Assembly: GCF_934924865.1 (NCBI RefSeq)
Contig: NZ_OW235315.1
Location: forward strand, 62,001 to 126,000
DNA length: 64,000 nucleotides
Reading direction: 5' to 3'
Source of the DNA: Tepidibacter aestuarii
Lineage (GTDB): Bacteria > Bacillota > Clostridia > Peptostreptococcales > Peptostreptococcaceae
Shown here: piece after piece, positions 53,624-62,381 of the stretch
Layout: each line of letters opens with the position of its first letter
Numbering within the stretch: the stretch's first letter is position 1
The notes under the pieces: generated by a model
Told to the model about the DNA's origin: nothing
Database searches by the model: none
What the model saw: the letters and a program-made list of their open reading frames with translations, nothing else
Position numbers and translations under genes: made by a program

Positions 53624-54724
53624 ATGTTTAGAGGCCTTTACACTGTGACATCAGGTATGCAGACTAATCAAAAAAAATTAGATGTTATTAGTAATAACAT
53701 AGCAAATGCTAATACATCTGGATTTAAAAAAGATGTAGTAATTTCAGAAGCTTTTCCTGAAATGCTGATAAGTAAGATAAATGGGAAATTGGAAAATGAT
53801 ATAAACAATACAAATGGTAAATTGAAATTAGATATTCAAAGAGATGGACAAGGATTTTATCTTAAATCTAATAAAGGTTTTTTTACTGTAGATAGCCCTA
53901 TGGGGACAAGCTATAATAAATCAGTAAGATTTAGTGTAGATGAAGAAGGATATTTAAAAACATATACTAGAGATATAGATAAAGGAATAGACACCAGTAC
54001 AGGATTCTATTTATTAGATTCTGAACAAAACAAAATAAAAGTTGATAATAATGATATTCAAGTTGATGATAAAAGTGGAAATATTATATCTAATGGAAAT
54101 GTAGTAGCAAATCTTATTTATACTCCGTCTAAAAATGTTATAGGAACTATAAATGGAGGGCTAAGACTTGATAGAATTCAAACTAACTTTATTTCAGGAC
54201 AGATGAAGCAAACTGATAATAAATTAGATTTTGCTATAAAAGGTAAAGGATTCTTTAAGATTCAAACTGAGGATGGAATTAGATATACAAGAGACGGTTC
54301 TTTTTTACTAAACGATAAAGGAGAACTAGTTAATGCAGATGGAAATTATGTACTTGGAAAAGAAGGCATAATAACTATGGACAAAGGCTTTAAGATAAAT
54401 AAAAATGGAGACATATATATAAAAGATGAATACTATGGTACAGATGAATACTATGACACAATAGATGTAGTAAATGTACTAAATGTCAATGCCCTTAGAA
54501 AAGAAGGAAACAATTTATATAAGGTAGAAGAGGGAATAGACCCAAATGAACAAAAATTTGATGCAGATCTGCTTCAAGGATTTATCGAAACTTCTAATGT
54601 GAATTCAGTAAATGAGATGGTGGATATGATTACTGTGTTCAGAGAGTATGAAAGTAATCAAAAAGTGGTAAAAGCTTATGATGAAATGTTAGGAAAGGCA
54701 GTAAATGAAATAGGAAAAGTTTAA
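53624..54724 (+). CDS. flhO: Flagellar hook-basal body rod protein FlhO (FlgF-like)
   Basis: Rod component of the flagellar axial structure. Its 366 residues start with the conserved axial motif MFRGLYTVTSGMQTNQKKLD and ISNNIANANTSGFKKD, have the FlgE/F/G central core with LDFAIKGKGFFKI and YTRDGSFLLNDKGELV, and end with the helical FIETSNVNSVNEMVDMITVFREYE. Longer than Bacillus FlhO by about 95 residues, mainly in the region at about 60-200. Fifteen bases before flgG. Confidence 0.9.
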   Translation: MFRGLYTVTSGMQTNQKKLDVISNNIANANTSGFKKDVVISEAFPEMLISKINGKLENDINNTNGKLKLDIQRDGQGFYLKSNKGFFTVDSPMGTSYNKSVRFSVDEEGYLKTYTRDIDKGIDTSTGFYLLDSEQNKIKVDNNDIQVDDKSGNIISNGNVVANLIYTPSKNVIGTINGGLRLDRIQTNFISGQMKQTDNKLDFAIKGKGFFKIQTEDGIRYTRDGSFLLNDKGELVNADGNYVLGKEGIITMDKGFKINKNGDIYIKDEYYGTDEYYDTIDVVNVLNVNALRKEGNNLYKVEEGIDPNEQKFDADLLQGFIETSNVNSVNEMVDMITVFREYESNQKVVKAYDEMLGKAVNEIGKV

Positions 54725-54739
54725 TTGGGGGTGTAGATT

Positions 54740-55534
54740 ATGAGAGCACTGTGGACTGCTGCTAGTGGAATGAAAGCACAGCAACTTAATATGGATAATG
54801 TTTCTAATAACTTAGCAAATGTTAATACTACAGGTTATAAAAAACAAAGAATAGAGTTCAAGGATTTATTATACGAAAATATAAAAAAATCTAATTTGGT
54901 AGAAGGACAAGGTAGTCCATCTAATCTACAAATAGGACATGGTGTTATGACATCTGCTACTAGTAGAATATTTGAAAATGGAAACCTTGAAAGAACAGAG
55001 AACCCGACCGATTTAGCTCTTGATGGAAAAGGATTCTTTGCAATACAAAGCCCAAATGGTCAAAATCTATATACAAGAGATGGGTCATTTAAATTAAGTG
55101 TAGATGAGGACACTAAAAAACTTGTTACAACAGAAGGCTATACAGTTTTATCTGCAGACGATGATGAAATAATAATAGAGGATGGTCAGACGGATTTTAA
55201 TGTAGATGCAGCTGGTTATATTACTGTCAAGAATGCGGATGGAGAAACTGAAGAACTAGGTCAAATTAAGATTGTTCAGTTCTTAAATCCATCAGGTCTT
55301 GAAGCTACAGGTAAAAATCTCTATAAGGCTACAGGTGCGTCTGGAGAAGAAATAATTCTTGATGAAGAAGATTCTGAAACTAGTGTGTATCAAGGTTTTT
55401 TAGAGACTTCAAATGTACAAGTAGTAGATGAGATGATAAAGATGATAACAGCTCAAAGAGCATATGAGATGAATTCAAAGTCTATACAAACAGCTGACGA
55501 TATGATGCAGATGGCTAATAACCTTAGAAGATAG
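54740..55534 (+). CDS. flgG: Flagellar distal rod protein FlgG (FlhP-like)
   Basis: Distal rod protein. The 264 residues show MRALWTAASGMKAQQLNMDN and VSNNLANVNTTGYKKQRIEF at the N-terminus, LALDGKGFFAIQ, LYTRDGSFKLS and the C-terminal ETSNVQVVDEMIKMITAQRAYE with MNSKSIQTADDMMQMANNLRR. It is about the standard FlgG length of 260. Named flhP in Bacillus at the same position. Confidence 0.94.
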   Translation: MRALWTAASGMKAQQLNMDNVSNNLANVNTTGYKKQRIEFKDLLYENIKKSNLVEGQGSPSNLQIGHGVMTSATSRIFENGNLERTENPTDLALDGKGFFAIQSPNGQNLYTRDGSFKLSVDEDTKKLVTTEGYTVLSADDDEIIIEDGQTDFNVDAAGYITVKNADGETEELGQIKIVQFLNPSGLEATGKNLYKATGASGEEIILDEEDSETSVYQGFLETSNVQVVDEMIKMITAQRAYEMNSKSIQTADDMMQMANNLRR

Positions 55535-55547
55535 GTTGGTGATTTAA

Positions 55548-55850
55548 GTGAATATAACAAATAATTATACAAACTTAGATACATTAAAGAGTAAGGTTAA
55601 AAATACCAAAGAAGATGATAAGAAGCTTATGAAAGCTTGTGAAGATATAGAAGCAGAGTTTTTAAAAATAATGCTAAAAGAAATGAAAAAGACTATTCCT
55701 AAGGATTCTTTGTTTGAGAAATCTCAAGGAAGAGAGATTTTTGAAGATTTATATGCAGAAGAACTTGCAGTTAAGTCTTCAAAATGTTCATCTTTAGGAT
55801 TAGCTAAAAGTATATACGATCAATTTAATAAAACATATATTAAAAAATAG
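55548..55850 (+). CDS. FlgJ N-terminal-like rod-binding protein
   Basis: The 100-residue protein matches the rod-cap domain of FlgJ (ACEDIEAEFLKIMLKEMKKTIP and EKSQGREIFEDLYAEELA), without the muramidase domain found in proteobacterial FlgJ. Start GTG 55548 with a weak GGTTGGTGAT site. Thirteen bases after flgG, so part of the same sigma-28 transcript. Likely scaffolds rod assembly. Confidence 0.88.
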   Translation: MNITNNYTNLDTLKSKVKNTKEDDKKLMKACEDIEAEFLKIMLKEMKKTIPKDSLFEKSQGREIFEDLYAEELAVKSSKCSSLGLAKSIYDQFNKTYIKK

Positions 55851-55882
55851 CCATTATCTAATAGATATAGGCTGTTTTTTTG
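55846..55882 (+). terminator. Terminator after the flagellar rod genes
   Basis: AATAGCC / GGCTGTT plus an inner TATCT / AGATA helix, followed by seven T; overlaps the stop codon. Confidence 0.85.
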
Positions 55883-55945
55883 TATATTTTTTATGGTATA
55901 CTAATTATAAAATTAGTACTAGATACTATAAGGAGGTTTTAAAAT

Positions 55946-56377
55946 ATGCTTAATGTAGATGAAATAAAAAAGATAATACCACATAGATACCCTTTTCTAC
56001 TAGTGGATAAAGTAGTTGAATTAGAAGAAGGTAAAAGAGCAGTTGGTATAAAGAATGTAACTGTAAATGAGCCTTTCTTCCAAGGTCATTTCCCGGATTA
56101 TCCTTTAATGCCAGGTGTTTTAATTGTTGAAGCTATGGCTCAAGTGGGAGCAGTTGCTATGATGACAGTAGAAGAAAACAAGGGAAAATTAGGAGTTTTC
56201 ACAGGAATAGATAAAGTTAGATTTAGAAAAGAAGTAAGACCAGGAGATACTCTTAAAATGGAAGTTGAAATGATAGCTATGAGAAGAGGAATAGGAAAAG
56301 CAGAAGCTAAGGCTTATGTTGGAGAAGAATTAGCTTGTAGTGGAACTTTAATGTTTGCATTGGTAGATAAAAACTAA
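55946..56377 (+). CDS. fabZ: 3-hydroxyacyl-ACP dehydratase FabZ
   Basis: Hot-dog-fold dehydratase of type II fatty acid synthesis. The 143-residue protein has [13 protein letters not shown] and the catalytic H48 and E62 in [30 protein letters not shown] precedes ATG 55946. It stands apart from other fab genes, next to flagellar genes, as in Bacillus subtilis. Confidence 0.97.
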   Translation: MLNVDEIKKIIPHRYPFLLVDKVVELEEGKRAVGIKNVTVNEPFFQGHFPDYPLMPGVLIVEAMAQVGAVAMMTVEENKGKLGVFTGIDKVRFRKEVRPGDTLKMEVEMIAMRRGIGKAEAKAYVGEELACSGTLMFALVDKN

Positions 56378-56404
56378 AATTTCAAAAGTGTTAGTACTTA
56401 AGAG

Positions 56405-56607
56405 AAAAATGAAGCCCATTAAAATAACGATACTTAATTAATATTTTTATAAAACTAAAGACAGCGTCTTATTAAATGCCCTAAAACTTCATAAACTCAC
56501 TATGTCCAAACAATGAAGTTTTTTAACGGGTATTTAAACGACGCAGTCTAAGTTTTATAGAAAAATATTAATCAAAAGTATCTAACATTTTAATGAGCTT
56601 CATTTTT
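56405..56607 (+). repeat. Nested palindromic element, copy A3
   Basis: 203 bp, the same length as A1. Outer arms 56405-56425 and 56587-56607 pair with one G-U. Helix 56459-56468 pairs with 56540-56549, and 56483-56492 pairs perfectly with 56513-56522. Loop AAACTCACTATGTCCAAAC resembles A1 and A2. Internal loop TAACG / CTAACA. Occupies the fabZ-AEC gap with A4. Confidence 0.85.
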
Positions 56608-56662
56608 AATATTTATACTTAAATGTTTAAGTATGTTCATAAAAGTTTTTTATATATTGAGG

Positions 56663-56821
56663 AAAATCTTATTCAATAATAGTTATTAAAATTAAAAATA
56701 TGTCTATGAAAATGTTAGCTAATCTTTTATATATTTCTCTTAACGACTTAGAGAAATATATAGTATATTAGCGGTATTTTTATAGACATATTTTAATAAC
56801 TTACATATAATAAAGATTTTT
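56663..56821 (-). repeat. Palindromic element, copy A4 (shortened, opposite orientation)
   Basis: About 159 bp. Read on the minus strand, it keeps the outer arms and the TACCG / CTAACA internal loop, but the distal half is replaced by one simple hairpin around 56732-56762 (TATATTTCTCT / AGAGAAATATA). Same + then - pairing with A3 as A1 with A2. Confidence 0.75.
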
Positions 56822-56898
56822 TATTATGGATGAATTTATAGACAAATTTTCTTTAAATAGTATATTATAGTAGGATAATAAACTTTGGGGGTATAATT

Positions 56899-57837
56899 AT
56901 GAATTTTATGTCTACATTTAATCAGGTATTTATGTTATTTGCACTAATATTAATAGGCTATACAGCAAATAAGAAAGAACTTATAACTCAAAATCTAAAT
57001 AAAGAGCTTAGTAACATAGTTTTATATATAACTCTTCCAGCGTTAATAATAAAATCTATGCAGTATGATTTTTCGAAAGAAATGTTAAAAAGTAGTATAG
57101 GAATAATAATAATATCTATATCGATGTATTTAATGTCAATATTAATATCTTTTTTTGTTATAAAAAACTTGGATGTAAAGGGAAAGATTAAAGATATAAT
57201 ACAATATTTAATTATATTTCCTAATGTAGGTTTTATGGGGTATCCAGTTATAAGTTCTATTTATGGAGATTCTGGTGTTTTTTATACAGCACTATTTAAT
57301 ATGCCGTTTAATATATTAGTATGGAGTTTAGGTGTTATGATAATGTCTAGACATTCTGATAAAGATAATAGTGTAAATATAAAACAAATAGTGTTTAATC
57401 CGGGTATGTTTGCAATAATAACAGGATATACTTTGTTTTTATTATCTATAAAGATACCAACTCCTATATATAATATATTAAATGTGCTTGCAAATACAAC
57501 GACACCTATGTCTATGATACTGGTTGGGTCAATACTAGCTCAATCTAGTATAAAAGAAGCAATTAGAAATAAGTATTTACTTATAGTTTCTTGTTTAAGA
57601 CTTTTGATTATTCCGTTTATAGTATATCTTACTTTAAAGAATGTATTTCATCTAAATGGTTTATTATTAGGTATACCATCTATCGTATCTGGAATGCCAA
57701 GTGCTGCAAATTGTGCTATATTTGCAACTAAATACGATAATGACCATATATTAGCGTCTCAAGGGATATTTATAACAACGTTATTATCCGTAATAACAAT
57801 ACCGTTAATCGTCTTCATGATGAATAGTAACTTATAA
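56899..57837 (+). CDS. AEC (auxin efflux carrier) family transporter
   Basis: The 312-residue membrane protein has about ten helices. N-terminal ALILIGYTANKKELIT, ITLPALIIKSMQ and a central IFPNVGFMGYPVISSIYG are typical of the family, which moves malate, lactate or other organic acids in bacteria. GGGGG precedes ATG 56899. Monocistronic; substrate unknown. Confidence 0.9.
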   Translation: MNFMSTFNQVFMLFALILIGYTANKKELITQNLNKELSNIVLYITLPALIIKSMQYDFSKEMLKSSIGIIIISISMYLMSILISFFVIKNLDVKGKIKDIIQYLIIFPNVGFMGYPVISSIYGDSGVFYTALFNMPFNILVWSLGVMIMSRHSDKDNSVNIKQIVFNPGMFAIITGYTLFLLSIKIPTPIYNILNVLANTTTPMSMILVGSILAQSSIKEAIRNKYLLIVSCLRLLIIPFIVYLTLKNVFHLNGLLLGIPSIVSGMPSAANCAIFATKYDNDHILASQGIFITTLLSVITIPLIVFMMNSNL

Positions 57838-57880
57838 AACTCTGGCATTATACATAACATAGCTTAGAGTACTAAAACAT

Positions 57881-57952
57881 CAACTATTCTAAGCAACGGG
57901 GTCTGTGAAGAGTCGTTGGCGACATGAGCATATGCGTTAGCATAATGCGAAC
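57881..57952 (+). repeat. Small hairpin repeat, copy B2
   Basis: CAACTATTCTAAGCAACGG, a variable stem-loop closed by CAACG / CGTTG, then CGTTGGCGACATGAG and TGCGTTAGCA. Aligns with B1. Fills the gap between the converging AEC and yyaC genes. Confidence 0.7.
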
Positions 57953-57953
57953 C

Positions 57954-58463
57954 TTATGATGAGAGTATGATAGACGTTGCTATTAACTCTGACATCTGAA
58001 CGATAAAACTAAGACGTATGTTATTAAATGCAAATTTACTATTTTCATCAATTTCATCAACTATGGCAACTATTGAATAATCGCCTATTTGAGGAAGTGT
58101 TTTTCCAACTCCTTTTCCAGGAAGAATAGGGCCTTCTCTGATTTGAATATTGCCTATATTATTAACTTCTCCTAAACAAGCATCTATAGCTACGAAATTA
58201 GCTTCTGGATGTTTGTTTTTTATATAATCTAGTGATTCATGAATATTCAAGGCATGAATAGGATCATCCAAAGTTCCATAAATAGGATATTTATAATCAC
58301 TGTTCTTTAGCATAGTTCCAACTAGGGGACCTAGAGAATCGCCTATGCATCTATCTGTTCCTATACAAATTATAACCGTGTTATCGTTGATTATAGTTGT
58401 TAAAATTTCTTTCAAAACACAAATGACGTTTTCTTCTTTATAATTTGCCTTAGCTAAATACAC
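57954..58463 (-). CDS. yyaC: Putative sporulation protein YyaC (DUF1256)
   Basis: The 169-residue protein has VIICIGTDRCIGDSLGPLVGTML, GTLDDPIHALNIHESL, FVAIDACLG and REGPILPGKGVGKTLP. The fold is related to germination/hydrogenase-maturation proteases. Start chosen as GTG 58463, seven bases after AGGAGGT; a GTG nine bases earlier overlaps that site. YyaC is a sigma-F gene in Bacillus; function unproven. Confidence 0.88.
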   Translation of the reverse strand: MYLAKANYKEENVICVLKEILTTIINDNTVIICIGTDRCIGDSLGPLVGTMLKNSDYKYPIYGTLDDPIHALNIHESLDYIKNKHPEANFVAIDACLGEVNNIGNIQIREGPILPGKGVGKTLPQIGDYSIVAIVDEIDENSKFAFNNIRLSFIVQMSELIATSIILSS

Positions 58464-58496
58464 AGATAGCACCTCCTAATTAATTATATGGAGAAA

Positions 58497-58541
58497 ATAA
58501 AAAAATATGAGAAAGTTTAAATCTAAACTTCCTCATATTAC
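58497..58541 (-). terminator. Terminator of the minus-strand NAGPA gene
   Basis: On the minus strand, AATATGAGGAAGTTTA pairs with TTAAACTTTCTCATATT, followed by a T-run. About 137 bases after the gene's stop. The gap before it (58542-58677) shows nothing else. Confidence 0.82.
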
Positions 58542-58677
58542 ATGGTATGCTTAAAACTATGATATGGTTCTTGAAAAGCGTATAAAATTTTATGTTATAG
58601 TTTTTTTCGAGAACTTACGATGACAGTACTTATTAATAAAATTTAAATTTTTAATCAGACAAGCTTTTATAAAATCT

Positions 58678-60705
58678 TTAGTTAAAGAGCTTTCTATAAG
58701 TATATTCTATATCTGTTCCGTCTATATTAATTAGAAGATATCTATAATCATTTAAGAAGTCGTTTTTATATACATCTTTGTAGTCTGGGATGCTTATAAA
58801 CCTTACATTATCTTCTACTGTTTGATTAAAATCATTTCCTCTATAAACAACGTAGACATTCTTATCTTTTGAAGCTTCGTGTAGAGTTCTTTTGAATTCA
58901 TAAGCTTCATCTTTTATTTTTAAGGATTCTTTAGAATTAAGCACTATGAATATATTATCAAGTGTAGTATCTAGTGAATTTCTAAAAAAGTCCCATTGAC
59001 CCTCTGATTTAAAGAAACCTCCATTTGAGCTGTTAAGATTTATTATAAGGTTGTTGTCTACAACTTGACTTGAATAAGATCCATTAAAGTTGTAGTAAGG
59101 TTTATTTAGTTTTTCTTCAAATGCTGCATTTGAATTAGATAATAATAATAAATTATCTGCATTTTTTTCTATATCTTGTCTATATTTTATATGAATTAGA
59201 TTATCAAGTAGTGTGTTAACTTTATTCATATCGCTTAAAAAAGCTATATTTATACCTTTCTCTCCCAATTCATCCACTAAATTAGGGTCTGTATTTGATT
59301 TTCCAACTATAGTTATAGGTATAGAGACATCTTCACCTTCATATTCTACATGGATAATACCTTCTCCTGAACTAGTTGGAGTAAATACATTTTTATCAAA
59401 TGTACCATCTATTCCTGATACACTAAAATCTATATTTTCAACAGGTATATTAAGTGGGTCAAGGTCTGAATCGAATGTATTTACAGTAAGCTTGAACCTT
59501 TCATCAACATATCCAAAATCTTTGTCTATGAATGCTTCTATAGAATCAAACTCATCTTTTTCACCTGTTGATTTAATGGCTAAAGAATCAACTATCCTTC
59601 TTTCGGCCCCACCTACTAATGTGTTTACTATAGTATCTTTTACTATAAGATCGGTAGATCCTCCTCCATCGAAAAGCATAGCATCCTTGCAACCTAAAGA
59701 TTTCATGTAATTAGCAACATCTTCTTCTTGCATACCTATAACATTAGGAAGTCTTCCATCTGTTGTAAATAGGATAAGTTGATTGTCGTAAGTCAAACCT
59801 ACTGCAGATCTTTGGCTTTTACCAGAGACTTTTTGTGTTGGGGGGTATATCTCTCCGTCTTTTAATATTAAGCTTCCGCCTCCTAAAGCAAGATCTATAT
59901 TATTTTCATAATCAAGGCTGAATGTAGAATTTAGTTTTAGCTCATCACCCAGACTGAAAGAATCTCTAAGTGTTATGCCGTTATTTCCAGCAGCTAACAA
60001 TACATATCCATTGTCTGGTATTTCAATTGAAGGTTGTCCATATCTTATATCTGTAACGACATCATCTACAACAACTACTTCACAAAGGTCGTAGTAAGTA
60101 TCATTAGCTCCTGGTGAGTTTTTGAAATATTCACTTGTATACATAACTATGTTTCCGTAATATGTACTAGGTTTATTTACAGCTGCTATCGGAAGTTGTG
60201 TATTTTTTGTTATATCAGTTATACTTACATCTGGTTTTAAGTAACTAAAGAAAACATTTTTATCTTTATCAACTAAGAACGATGAGTACTTATTTATTTG
60301 ATAATGAGGATTTGATAAGACTTTACCATCCTTAACCATAGGCCCTAATGAAAATGCAGGACTTGACATACTAAAGAAGTCTCCGTTTATAGCGGCTAGT
60401 ATATCGCCATTATCTTTATTTAGAGAATCATTTTTTACCATATCACTGACTTTTTGAGTCTTACTAAACCCGTCTTTGTTGAATAATAAATCTAATTTTA
60501 TGTCAGGATTATCTAAGTCTACATAAACTAGATTTATATTTTGTATACCGCTTTCTGTGAAAGAGTAAACATTTTTATATGTTACGCCCTTTGCAAGCAT
60601 TATTTCTTTTTGACTTTCTCTTATAACTGAGTTTGCAAATATACTAGTTGAAGATGAAAGTATAAAGAAACCTGCTAACATAAAGCTTATAAGTTTTTTA
60701 TTCAT
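58678..60705 (-). CDS. Phosphodiester glycosidase (NAGPA) domain secreted protein
   Basis: The 675-residue protein from ATG 60705 (AGGAGTGA site). It has a signal peptide (about 1-24), the NAGPA/DUF2233 domain (about 85-385) with AAINGDFFSMSSPAFSLGPM, GYVLLAAGNN, SAVGLTYDNQLILFTTDGR and MLFDGGGSTDLIV, and then an Ig-like segment and a C-terminal metallophosphatase-like region without clear metal motifs. Such enzymes cleave sugar phosphodiesters, perhaps in wall polymers. Start is five bases after the stop of the TtcA-like gene. Confidence 0.85.
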   Translation of the reverse strand: MNKKLISFMLAGFFILSSSTSIFANSVIRESQKEIMLAKGVTYKNVYSFTESGIQNINLVYVDLDNPDIKLDLLFNKDGFSKTQKVSDMVKNDSLNKDNGDILAAINGDFFSMSSPAFSLGPMVKDGKVLSNPHYQINKYSSFLVDKDKNVFFSYLKPDVSITDITKNTQLPIAAVNKPSTYYGNIVMYTSEYFKNSPGANDTYYDLCEVVVVDDVVTDIRYGQPSIEIPDNGYVLLAAGNNGITLRDSFSLGDELKLNSTFSLDYENNIDLALGGGSLILKDGEIYPPTQKVSGKSQRSAVGLTYDNQLILFTTDGRLPNVIGMQEEDVANYMKSLGCKDAMLFDGGGSTDLIVKDTIVNTLVGGAERRIVDSLAIKSTGEKDEFDSIEAFIDKDFGYVDERFKLTVNTFDSDLDPLNIPVENIDFSVSGIDGTFDKNVFTPTSSGEGIIHVEYEGEDVSIPITIVGKSNTDPNLVDELGEKGINIAFLSDMNKVNTLLDNLIHIKYRQDIEKNADNLLLLSNSNAAFEEKLNKPYYNFNGSYSSQVVDNNLIINLNSSNGGFFKSEGQWDFFRNSLDTTLDNIFIVLNSKESLKIKDEAYEFKRTLHEASKDKNVYVVYRGNDFNQTVEDNVRFISIPDYKDVYKNDFLNDYRYLLINIDGTDIEYTYRKLFN

Positions 60706-60710
60706 AAAAA

Positions 60711-61445
60711 TCACTCCTTTTCTAATGACTCAGGTTTAAACCATAATTGAGTTTGTTCTTTATTTTGCATAGCTTTAAGCATTTTCTTTTTAAAATCGGG
60801 AACCTTACCTCCTAGGTCTCGTACAATTTCATTTGCAAATTCTCTTTTTGTCTTGCCGTCAACAGGGCAAGGGCTTTTGAGAACTGGTAGACTATTTCGT
60901 TCAACTGATTCTATTATGCTTTTCTCTGATATATATATTAAGGGTCTAATAGTAGTTATATCTGTTCTATCAAGGTATGTAACTGGCTTGAATGTATTAA
61001 TTCTTCCTTCGTAGAACATGCTTAAAAATAAAGTTGATATTCCATCGTCAAGGTGGTGTCCTAGTGCTATTTTATTTATTCCTCTTTTTTTTGCTTCGTC
61101 ATTTAAAGCTCCTCTTCTCATTTTAGAGCATAATGAACAGGGGTTAGACTCTTTTCTTTCATCGAATACTATTTTAGATATTTCGGTTTTGATTATAGTA
61201 TAGGGAACATCTATTTCCTTTAAAAATTTTTTAGCAGCATCCAAATTCATATTTTCAAACCCAGGGTCTACTGTTATAGCTTCTAGCTCGAATTTATTAG
61301 GAGAGAATCTTTGAAATAATTTAAGTGCGTATATAAGAGATATACTATCTTTTCCTCCAGAGAATCCTACTGCTATTTTATCGTTATCCTGTATCATAGT
61401 GTAATCATCACAGGCACGCCTTATTTTTCCAAGTATTTTTTTCAT
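60711..61445 (-). CDS. TtcA-like PP-loop tRNA 2-thiolation enzyme
   Basis: The 244-residue protein from ATG 61445 (AAGGAGTG upstream). It has the PP-loop FSGGKDS (28-34), the cluster cysteines in SNPCSLCSKMRRG and a third in SPCPVDG, matching TtcA-family tRNA 2-thiocytidine synthases that use a 4Fe-4S cluster. Other TtcA-like proteins have different targets, so the cytidine-32 role is inferred. Co-transcribed with the downstream NAGPA gene. Confidence 0.83.
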   Translation of the reverse strand: MKKILGKIRRACDDYTMIQDNDKIAVGFSGGKDSISLIYALKLFQRFSPNKFELEAITVDPGFENMNLDAAKKFLKEIDVPYTIIKTEISKIVFDERKESNPCSLCSKMRRGALNDEAKKRGINKIALGHHLDDGISTLFLSMFYEGRINTFKPVTYLDRTDITTIRPLIYISEKSIIESVERNSLPVLKSPCPVDGKTKREFANEIVRDLGGKVPDFKKKMLKAMQNKEQTQLWFKPESLEKE

Positions 61446-61649
61446 TTTGCCACTCCTTGTTATGTAGTTGCAATTCAAATATTTACCTTACAAAGAATAT
61501 AATGTAAGTGGAAAACTTTAGTATGTATACAATATTTGAATCTATACAATGAGTTTATATTAAAAATAATATAAATTCAATTACAATAAGATTAAATTTT
61601 AATATATAATAGAGGTATTGAATTTTGAAAATGAGGAGTGACAATATCA

Positions 61650-62093
61650 ATGATTTCAGAATATATACATTTGATTCTTATATCTATGGTTCCTATAATT
61701 GAACTTAGAGGGGCTATACCTGTAGGTATAATTCAAAATTTAAATCCTATATATGTCTACATATCGTGTGTTATAGGAGCTATAATTCCAGCTCCGTTTT
61801 TGATAATGTTTTTTAAGGATTTACTTAAGTGGTTAAAAAAGAATAAATATTTTAAATGGTTTGGAGATTTCTTAGATAATAAGGTAAATAAGAACAGTGA
61901 TAAGATAATGAAAAGAAAATTATTGGGCATAATACTATTTGTTGGAATACCTCTTCCTACTACGGGAACATGGACGGCAGCCATGGTTGCCTCTGTTTTC
62001 AACATGAGGATTAAAGATGCTGTACTAGGAATTGTTATTGGTAATATATTAGCTGGAATGATAGTTTCGTTTATTACATTAAATTTTACTTAA
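61650..62093 (+). CDS. Small multidrug export protein family (COG2426, PF06695)
   Basis: The 147-residue membrane protein has IELRGAIPVGIIQNLNPIYVY (the family signature), four or so helices and PLPTTGTWTAAMVASVFNMR. ATG 61650 is 11 bases after GAGGAG; an upstream GTG overlaps that site. True function not established despite the family name. Confidence 0.83.
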   Translation: MISEYIHLILISMVPIIELRGAIPVGIIQNLNPIYVYISCVIGAIIPAPFLIMFFKDLLKWLKKNKYFKWFGDFLDNKVNKNSDKIMKRKLLGIILFVGIPLPTTGTWTAAMVASVFNMRIKDAVLGIVIGNILAGMIVSFITLNFT

Positions 62094-62100
62094 ATACTGA

Positions 62101-62129
62101 TTGACAAATGAATTTTAAAATAGTATTAT
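62101..62129 (+). promoter_or_regulatory. Promoter of the metK leader
   Basis: TTGACA (62101-62106), 17-base spacer, TATTAT (62124-62129), just before the S-box. Start expected near 62137. Confidence 0.85.
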
Positions 62130-62163
62130 AGACTGAGTCAGTTAATTGAATACAATCTTAATA

Positions 62164-62317
62164 CCTTATTAAGAGAGGTGGAGGGAATAGGCCCGATGAA
62201 ACCCAGCAACCATCCAGTAATGGAGAATGGTGCTAATTCCTACAAAGCTAAGCTTTGGAAGATGAGGTCTAATTTAAGTTCGAATTAGTCTCTTCTTTTG
62301 CGGAAGAGATTTTTTTA
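62164..62317 (+). promoter_or_regulatory. SAM-I riboswitch (S-box) with expression-platform terminator
   Basis: Aptamer 62164-62267: P1 arms CCTTATT / GATGAGG, the conserved AGAGAGGTGGAGGGA, CCCGATGAAACCCAGCAACC and GGTGCTAATTCCTAC. A terminator at 62288-62317 (TCTCTTC / GGAAGAGA then T-run) gives the off state at high SAM. Controls metK, the SAM synthase. Confidence 0.96.
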
Positions 62318-62381
62318 TGTATAAAATAAAAAATTATATTGAAAATACAATATAGATAAATAAAAATAGGGAGGTACTAAA

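Noticed and set aside
59213..59710. 165-codon plus-strand ORF inside the NAGPA gene
   Set aside because: It is an antisense shadow of a well-supported minus-strand gene, with no ribosome site.
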